The translations under genes were made by a program, and so were the position numbers. The notes under the pieces were generated by a model. The model saw nothing but the letters and a program-made list of their open reading frames with translations. It was not told where the DNA came from and searched no databases. Source: a virus. Taken from it: a stretch of DNA of 63,483 nucleotides. Position 1 is the first letter of the stretch. Each line of letters starts with the position of its first letter. The DNA is taken from positions 1 through 63,483 of the IMG/VR virus record IMGVR_UViG_3300034013_000310; one strand, written 5' to 3'. Below are positions 58,301-63,483 of the stretch, in pieces.

Positions 58301-61300
58301 ATCGAAAGCCTTTTTTACAGCGGCTCTAATAATTCCTTCATTATATTTGGTAACGCTAGGACTTTTCCCTTCTCCATAAACACTCAACAACGTATCTATA
58401 TCTTCAGCGCTAAATTGAGAAGCATCTACGTCAAGCAAATCTTGTATCTCCTTAATAGATTCTTCTCTCAATTTTACCTCTTGAGATTTTAATGTCTTAG
58501 CTATGTAATCTGATACCTCGTCTATGTTTATGGTATCGGCCACTGTAAAGTTTTTCACTTTAGCAGCAGTTCCTTTTATAGCGTTTTTTATTTCGGAAGC
58601 AATCTTGTTGTACTCAAAGATATTATCAACCATTGATGGATCTATCTTAGAGAACTCGGATCCAACGGTTCTTAGGTCGACGTTTTTATCTTTGTTTCTT
58701 GATAGCTTCTTTATTATTTTTCTAAGCTTATTGGCATTTCTAATGTTATCAGCATAGTCTGCATTTTCAAAAACCTTTGTCATGTAGTCTACAAACTTGT
58801 CTACTGATTTTTGACTAAACACATTTACTTTAGAAAAAGCCCTAATAACGTTTGCTGCTTGCTTGGCTGTAATACTTCCGGTTGCAGCTAACTCTTTTAC
58901 ATCTTTAGATAATTGTTCAGCTATTCTTCTAGAGGCAGAGATGGCATCTTTAGCACCTTTCGCAGTATCCTTTATCTGTTTGATAAGAGCGTCCTTCTCT
59001 GTCATTGTAATCTTCTTGATGTCTTTTATCTTGCCAAAAAGTTTACCTACTGATGGGGCAGACTTTTCTTTTAAACCAAATCTTTTGCGTACTTCTCTAA
59101 CTAAAGCCTCTCTCTGTACATCTGTGGCATCTTCATAGACTTTTGAGCCCATAACATAACTCATAACGTTATCGGCTATTTTATCGGCTGACACCCTTCT
59201 TTTTTTAGACTTCTCGATAATGCCTTCTATTTCACCCACCATTCTATTGTATCCAGGTAAATCAAACTCAGATACTCCCTCGGCTTTGTTTTCGTTGATT
59301 TTAGACACGATATTCATCGCATCGATAATTTGTTCAGGAGTTACTTTTTGTTCGGCAGAAACGCGGTTAATTGCCTCCTGAAGTGTTATACCGGCATTCA
59401 CCAAAGCCTTCAATGCTTTAATTACAGCTTTAGCCGTGGTAACGGTCATAACTCTAGTAACATCATTTAGCTCATTCGGATCAATATCCAATGCAGAGTC
59501 AAGCCTATCTAAAAAGTCAGCGACTCTTTGTAGGTTCGTCTTGTCGGTTGTGTCTAATTCAAGAAGGTCTGCTACGGCAGGAGCCTCAATAACAGGAGCC
59601 GGCTCACTAACGATATCGAACCCTTCAGGAGCAGGTGGTAAACCTAATTGCTCGGCTATATCTTGACCTAATAATACATCTTGTGGTTCAGCTACTTGTT
59701 CTGTGATGATAGTAAAAGTGGCATTTCTTCCATCTTCTTCCACCTTTGTTAGTAGTCCTTTTTCTACTGCCTTATTGTGCATTCTAACAGCGCCTTCTCC
59801 TGCTGACCGGGTATTTATTGTGGTTACTCCTTTATCTTTTAAATAAGCGATTAGTTTCTCAAACATTCTGCTTCCTTTTCCTTTACCTACTTCGTTTGCA
59901 GAAATTCCATCTATTCTAAATTCCGTTGGAGATGTCATAACTCCGGCCATTATTCCATCTTCAGTTCTAAATTCATATAGCTGACCATCTTCTACTTCTG
60001 TTATTGTAGGATTTCCTAAGTATTCAGTAACATTGGTATCGATGATAGTTTGAGGTTGAGTTGACTCAATTGTAGGAGTTACTACTTCTTTTGCGGATTC
60101 ATAGTCTGATATTTTTCTATTAAAATTATCAATAGCATCAGAATAAACAACATCAAATTCAGTAGTACCATATTCGTCTACAATACGTTGCTTATAATCA
60201 GGATCTTCGTTAATTCTTTCCTCGTGACTTTCTTTTACGTCTTTTAATTCTTGCTTGAAAAATTCAACAGGATTTTCTTTTAGAAGCTTAACCTTATTTT
60301 TATATCGATCTATCTCTTCTTTAATCCATTTCTTTTCATTTGCTGCGTCAGAAAGCCAAGAACTTAATACTCCTTTACTTTCTTCTTTTTCTAAATCTTT
60401 TTCTAAATCTTGAATAAGTCCTTCGTATTGATTAATTCTTGCATCATACTCTTGTCTATGTTGCTCCGGAATTATTACTTCTTCTTTTGTGCCCTCTTCG
60501 GTAACGACTTCAGGTTTTGGTCCGGATACTCTTTCCTCCACCGTTTCGCTAACTCCGGTTTCTGGCTGAACAGGAACCGCTGCTGTGCTTTGCTCTTGAA
60601 TGGCATTTGTTTCGCTTAATTTAGTTAATGAATCGTTTATCTCTGTGATTCTGTTTTTCTGCTTAACCACTAAGGCAGCGTCTTTTCCGTTCACATAAGT
60701 CTCTAAATCTCTTTTTTCTTTTAAGAGATTCATTGCTTCTTTCTTTTGCTCTGTAGTCAATCCATCAGGTAACTGTCTGAATAAACCAACAGAATTTCTG
60801 TAGTTGTTTAATTGTTCTTTTCCTTGGGCTACGGTTATGATTCCTTGAGCTATTTGCTGTTTTAGATTGGCGATGTATGCGCTTTGCATTTTATCGTCAT
60901 TAGCCATATTCTCAAAAGTGGTGAAAGTTATATCATCCATTTTAAGGAATCCTTTTTCTGAATAAGCAGTGCTAACTCCTGTTGGTACTCCAAGAATAAA
61001 CCCACCAACAGCTTCTTGCGCGCCGGCAACAAGAACATTCTCTAAAAGATCCATTTTAGAGTCAGGAGTATTGAACATATTCTTTTCCTTTATCTTGTTA
61101 TACACCGATTTGAAGGTGCTTTCAGATAACTCTTGAGCCGCACCGGTCTCAAACTCTGCAATACCGGCGGCGGTTACAGTTAATAGTCCTTTAGCTAATT
61201 TTGACTCAACCTCGTTTTCAACCAACTCTCTAAAAGTCCTAGCACTTGTGTTTGCTCCGGCTCTTCCTAAAACAGACATGGTTATTGAGTTTATAACCCC

Positions 61301-63016
61301 TTTACTGGCTAATACGTTTCTTAAACCATAAGCTTCAAGAACTGCACTTGTTATACCAATTGGTAAAGTCACTGCTAGCTTTTCATTCTCCGATATGTTT
61401 GCGAAGTCTGGATCCTTTTCCATTTCCTCCATTACTCCATCAGAAACCTGGGCATACATCTGCGCGGTTCTTTGCGCCCATCCAGCCGGCCCCGAACCGC
61501 CTATCATTGCAGGAAGAGATTCAGACAGCCCAAGTATAGCGCCTCCCCAAAAACTTTCTTTTTTTAGGTCTGACCATTGTTTAGTGGTTTCAGGATCTCC
61601 AAATATTTCTTCAGCACCTATCCTTACATAAGGAAGCACCCTTCCTTTTATGTCTTTTTTAATAACATCGTCTACCTCGTCTTCCCATTGATCTAATTGA
61701 TCCTCTGTAAGAGTTTTCTTCCATTCTTCAACACTTTGCTTTTCCGATGGTGGTGTAACTCCTATTTTTTTAGCTATATCAATCGATACATTTTTTAAGT
61801 CTTTTGGACTCATACCATATCCAGCCGGCATAATTTCTGTTTGAACATCAGATATTAAGCTAGTTATACCTGAAGTCATTTTTCCTATACCTCTATTAAA
61901 TGAATCCCAAATACCTCCAGACCATCCACCCTTTTTGGCTTCTGATATTCCGTATTTAGCCACTGCTGCATTTAGTCTTTGGCCTCGTGCTTTTATTTTT
62001 TCCTCCTCAGATAATAGTGATTTCATCTCTGACATCAAGGCTAATCTTTTTTTCTCTATTTCTTCGGTGTTTCCAAACTCTTCAACCTCTTTCTCTAAAG
62101 ATTCTGTCTTAGCCAAGAACTGTTTCTGTCTTTGATTCAAATCATTAACTTCTTTTGTTATTGATTTTATTGAGTTGTCAACATCTTTTTGTGAGTTGAA
62201 CTTTTTATCCTGCTCTCTTAAAGTGTTCTCCAACACAAAAAGCCCCTTGGCCGGGGCATTTGTTTTTATAAAGGATTTTAATGTTTCTGCTTGCTTTGAA
62301 GATTTTGAACTTAGGAAGTTGTCGAGAGAAACCTCGATGGTTTTTCCATTTGGAGCAGTTACTTTCATGTAGTCCCCCATGGCCCCGGTCTCTTCAAATT
62401 TAAAACCTAAATCACCAAATTGATATTCCATTTCAGGAACAACATACTCTTCTGTTTTATTAATTAGAGATGTGTTTATTGAAGCCAACCTATCGTTTAG
62501 ATATTGGCTCTCAGCAGGTTTTGGTTTTATTTTTAACTGTCTGTCAAATACGTCTGAGTATTTTTTCTTTTCAGATTCAAGAACTTTCTTTTCCTCAGAT
62601 ATTCTTGTCAGCGTTTTCTTTGCTTCTTCTTGTTTTGCTTTAGAGAATACAACTTTTCCGGACATGTCTTTTATATCCGTATTTGATATGTTCTCTAAAT
62701 CTTCTTGAGTTAGCTTTTTTTGAGGTCTAACTGTAGGAGGTGTACCCAAAGAACCATCCGCCGAAGACGATCCCATAGCTTTTGCTGGAGCTGGCTGAGA
62801 CTGTTCTGAGACCGATAAATCTTTTTTTTTTACAGGAGTAGAAACCAATGCTGTAAAGTCATTGAAGTCTCCAAGAGTTTCGCTTCCTATGCTGTTATAG
62901 AAATCCTTTTGGTAAGTTTTATCTGTAGTTATAAGGACTTGAAAGTCTTCGAATGAACCGAATTTATCTTGTCCTCCTAATTGATTGTATAAATCTTGGA
63001 TATATTTTTTGTCCAT
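55376..63016 (-). CDS. Giant polyvalent virion/ejection protein candidate, 2546 aa
   Basis: The N-terminus (KYIQDLYNQLGGQDKFGSFE, then FYNSIGSETLGDFNDFTALV) carries a short repeated pattern seen in giant phage proteins. Long coiled coils and hydrophobic patches lie at residues 480-690 (LGLSESLPAMIGG; VGGFILGVPTG). A GNAT-like segment GKGKGSRMFEKLIAYL sits near residue 1042. The C-terminal third has helical repeats, IFMPLASFRMNQSSRLAADL and a membrane segment near 2225-2250 (VFKVIAAGIGLGISSMAL). Size, mixed domains and position next to other internal-protein candidates fit a DNA-ejection protein. Specific enzymatic activity was not established. Confidence 0.7.
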   Translation of the reverse strand: MDKKYIQDLYNQLGGQDKFGSFEDFQVLITTDKTYQKDFYNSIGSETLGDFNDFTALVSTPVKKKDLSVSEQSQPAPAKAMGSSSADGSLGTPPTVRPQKKLTQEDLENISNTDIKDMSGKVVFSKAKQEEAKKTLTRISEEKKVLESEKKKYSDVFDRQLKIKPKPAESQYLNDRLASINTSLINKTEEYVVPEMEYQFGDLGFKFEETGAMGDYMKVTAPNGKTIEVSLDNFLSSKSSKQAETLKSFIKTNAPAKGLFVLENTLREQDKKFNSQKDVDNSIKSITKEVNDLNQRQKQFLAKTESLEKEVEEFGNTEEIEKKRLALMSEMKSLLSEEEKIKARGQRLNAAVAKYGISEAKKGGWSGGIWDSFNRGIGKMTSGITSLISDVQTEIMPAGYGMSPKDLKNVSIDIAKKIGVTPPSEKQSVEEWKKTLTEDQLDQWEDEVDDVIKKDIKGRVLPYVRIGAEEIFGDPETTKQWSDLKKESFWGGAILGLSESLPAMIGGSGPAGWAQRTAQMYAQVSDGVMEEMEKDPDFANISENEKLAVTLPIGITSAVLEAYGLRNVLASKGVINSITMSVLGRAGANTSARTFRELVENEVESKLAKGLLTVTAAGIAEFETGAAQELSESTFKSVYNKIKEKNMFNTPDSKMDLLENVLVAGAQEAVGGFILGVPTGVSTAYSEKGFLKMDDITFTTFENMANDDKMQSAYIANLKQQIAQGIITVAQGKEQLNNYRNSVGLFRQLPDGLTTEQKKEAMNLLKEKRDLETYVNGKDAALVVKQKNRITEINDSLTKLSETNAIQEQSTAAVPVQPETGVSETVEERVSGPKPEVVTEEGTKEEVIIPEQHRQEYDARINQYEGLIQDLEKDLEKEESKGVLSSWLSDAANEKKWIKEEIDRYKNKVKLLKENPVEFFKQELKDVKESHEERINEDPDYKQRIVDEYGTTEFDVVYSDAIDNFNRKISDYESAKEVVTPTIESTQPQTIIDTNVTEYLGNPTITEVEDGQLYEFRTEDGIMAGVMTSPTEFRIDGISANEVGKGKGSRMFEKLIAYLKDKGVTTINTRSAGEGAVRMHNKAVEKGLLTKVEEDGRNATFTIITEQVAEPQDVLLGQDIAEQLGLPPAPEGFDIVSEPAPVIEAPAVADLLELDTTDKTNLQRVADFLDRLDSALDIDPNELNDVTRVMTVTTAKAVIKALKALVNAGITLQEAINRVSAEQKVTPEQIIDAMNIVSKINENKAEGVSEFDLPGYNRMVGEIEGIIEKSKKRRVSADKIADNVMSYVMGSKVYEDATDVQREALVREVRKRFGLKEKSAPSVGKLFGKIKDIKKITMTEKDALIKQIKDTAKGAKDAISASRRIAEQLSKDVKELAATGSITAKQAANVIRAFSKVNVFSQKSVDKFVDYMTKVFENADYADNIRNANKLRKIIKKLSRNKDKNVDLRTVGSEFSKIDPSMVDNIFEYNKIASEIKNAIKGTAAKVKNFTVADTINIDEVSDYIAKTLKSQEVKLREESIKEIQDLLDVDASQFSAEDIDTLLSVYGEGKSPSVTKYNEGIIRAAVKKAFDTYSAMIKKSISDGVDLFTGEDTEYTREQKAIIQKFMKMDTNKMDIKDSVAAIDSLVNFLVNKSTAKMEAVIAEYEGEQNAREVESNKKIVKTDLRKLWSKPFAKFLGEQTTSLPILFEKKFKGFNAAGYVMEKMGISELINRKSFAQRQATNIVNDYVNEFYKKTANGQAFNTLFNSIERGMNAFMTRNIVGTQQEMQEEFNRRKGLIEQSIDALSEGNKTEQEKAKVYREIYDKILKDSKNYQEVQSKTDAVNNSAVKFWVDQWDSKFDKLSDVAKNVYNKELSRDLNYTPDKYTRIKYDRGDVDLENSESAFINNTDGVLYKKETGVLMSKKPSSTLPSNRRGNVTAYIDLSFDKNNSNSMYDALVDIETAASVRQVQSFIDSKSFEKIFGDDSQIFRNRLKSYVQNSRKKSPFSDDELSKAINALNRISSFGASQVLAGPLQPIKQVIPVMFNTLLNTGGYLDVKAPFDADFNAWLNKAGYAISNRGVESQAQIDSINKLIDEAASSKGEKLLKYIEKINKAYLDVFLAKPDVAIARASWKSYYEQSLREQGIDDKDINYKDHEVNKEAANYAQRMVDRQQNISDPDLAGKLFSSKEKSTQVLTKIFMPLASFRMNQSSRLAADLTTLGYWNSATKEDRKIAIRSLSGFLIEATVFKVIAAGIGLGISSMALSYMGEDDEEERKKRRDAIVKGNVTGAVTDVLSPIPVADKLVQWGSANSLEFAQDMMGLSEKDKVSLYSPKGQDFFQQLGMFGITGTRAKEVAELVDMYATGTYKDQYDNVREIPEEKREKLGALIGPSILTGFGLLPSEVASFTRNSVKVAKKKGISSEEKQKMQSKIEDLQEVVEGNYSEQTKEAASKLIEKMENPEDYKEEKSKLNEMKKELLYDEEKDVTYDNVTDLKKYNPKLWKKNFGPGSEWDDLTKDEKKVQKIIKDKETKAEEEEFNYDSGDGKIKRIPLIKRKRYKFGAD

Positions 63017-63483
63017 TTTTTAAGATTTTATTATTTACCTCTTCTTTGACTAGCATTTAAGTTTACTCCTGATCCGGAACCACTCTTAGGTTTTTCTCCT
63101 CCAAGGAATTTATTCGCGTCTAAAGTATTTACGAATTTAATCAATTCTTTGTATTGAGCATCTGCTGTCTCTCCTTTTTCATTAGAGTTCAATGTCTTAA
63201 TCAGTTTACCTCCTTTATATATGGATATTTTATTAGTCGGACCAGTATCATACATCACCTTTATCTTTTCATTTTTATCTGCCGTTTTATTGTATTGGTC
63301 AAATAATCCTAATACTTTTTTGGCGGTAACATCTGAGCTTTTACCTGAGAAGTCAGCGGAAGAAATATTACTATCTGTGATTTTTTGACTCACCTCCGTT
63401 TTTAAATTTCTTTCATATCCTTTAGCTTGAGCTTTTGTATTTACCTTCGCACCAGGCTTATTAAGTCTAATCAACTCTTTATC
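62987..63483. repeat. Right copy of the 497-bp end overlap (variant allele)
   Basis: Aligns base for base with 1-497. Identical at both 77-bp flanks (62987-63063 and 63407-63483), divergent between. It holds an alternative allele of the end of the 624-aa gene. Confidence 0.8.
63031..63483 (-). CDS. Alternative allele of the 624-aa virion gene, C-terminal part (partial)
   Basis: Runs off the right edge; encodes the last 150 residues of the protein at 45-1919 with about 30 substitutions (roughly 80% identity) and no indels. Start and end segments are identical (NKPGAKVNTKAQAKGYERNL; NLNASQRRGK). Confidence 0.8.
   Translation of the reverse strand, partial: DKELIRLNKPGAKVNTKAQAKGYERNLKTEVSQKITDSNISSADFSGKSSDVTAKKVLGLFDQYNKTADKNEKIKVMYDTGPTNKISIYKGGKLIKTLNSNEKGETADAQYKELIKFVNTLDANKFLGGEKPKSGSGSGVNLNASQRRGK

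Overview
The window is the essentially complete genome of a double-stranded DNA bacteriophage of about 63.0 kb, assembled through its circular closure point. A podovirus-type virion is suggested: there are a large terminase, portal, scaffold, capsid, ring proteins, a 1659-aa tail stabilisation protein and a tail fibre, but no sheath, tube or tape-measure genes. The terminase/portal/stabilisation set is of the kind seen in crAss-like and related environmental phages of Bacteroidota. A Bacteroidota (probably Flavobacteriia) host is inferred from recurring TAnnTTTG elements just upstream of starts, scarcity of Shine-Dalgarno sequences, AT-rich DNA and a primase of the BT4734/VirE-N type. I could run no search, so taxonomy is inference.

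Layout. (1) A leftward late region starts near 29.28 kb and runs to position 45, then continues across the closure point into 63016-55376. In transcription order it holds about ten small, mostly basic proteins, a lysis group (membrane proteins, M15 peptidase, spanin-like pair), tail fibre, a GroES-like protein, terminase, portal, scaffold, capsid, ring proteins, tail stabilisation protein, an acetyltransferase, two internal-virion candidates and a 2546-aa giant protein. (2) A leftward chaperonin operon (GroEL, a small protein, GroES) lies at 31.8-29.7 kb. It converges on a rightward winged-helix regulator candidate whose promoter overlaps that of the late region. (3) Positions 31.8-33.8 kb are largely non-coding, with promoters, terminators, palindromes, direct repeats, a candidate structured RNA and a tRNA-like fold. 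(4) A rightward early region (33.8-55.4 kb) carries many small overlapping genes, an amidoligase plus class II glutamine amidotransferase pair, one tRNA (CAT), an HNH endonuclease, a stretch resembling integron gene cassettes, MazG-like proteins, a recombination module (Sak3-type annealing protein, PD-(D/E)XK exonuclease, SSB-like protein), a primase-SF3 helicase and an SF2 helicase.

The most striking structures are in the replication region. The SF2 helicase gene is fractured by a split intein: the N-half ends in an intein N-fragment placed directly after the DEAH box, a Vsr/DUF559-like endonuclease sits in a different frame, and the C-half begins with an intein C-fragment. About 1.3 kb further on, a VRR-NUC nuclease gene has been cut after its first 27 codons by an HNH homing endonuclease gene. 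That insert brings a synonymously recoded copy of those codons, so the target protein is rebuilt while its DNA sequence is changed, and its leader can fold into a pseudoknot. No DNA polymerase was found, so replication probably uses the host polymerase behind the phage primase-helicase.

The window ends share 497 bp with no indels. Exactly 77 bp at each side of this overlap are identical, with a divergent core of 343 bp between them. This looks like an assembly bubble holding two co-existing alleles of the 624-aa virion gene, not a terminal repeat.
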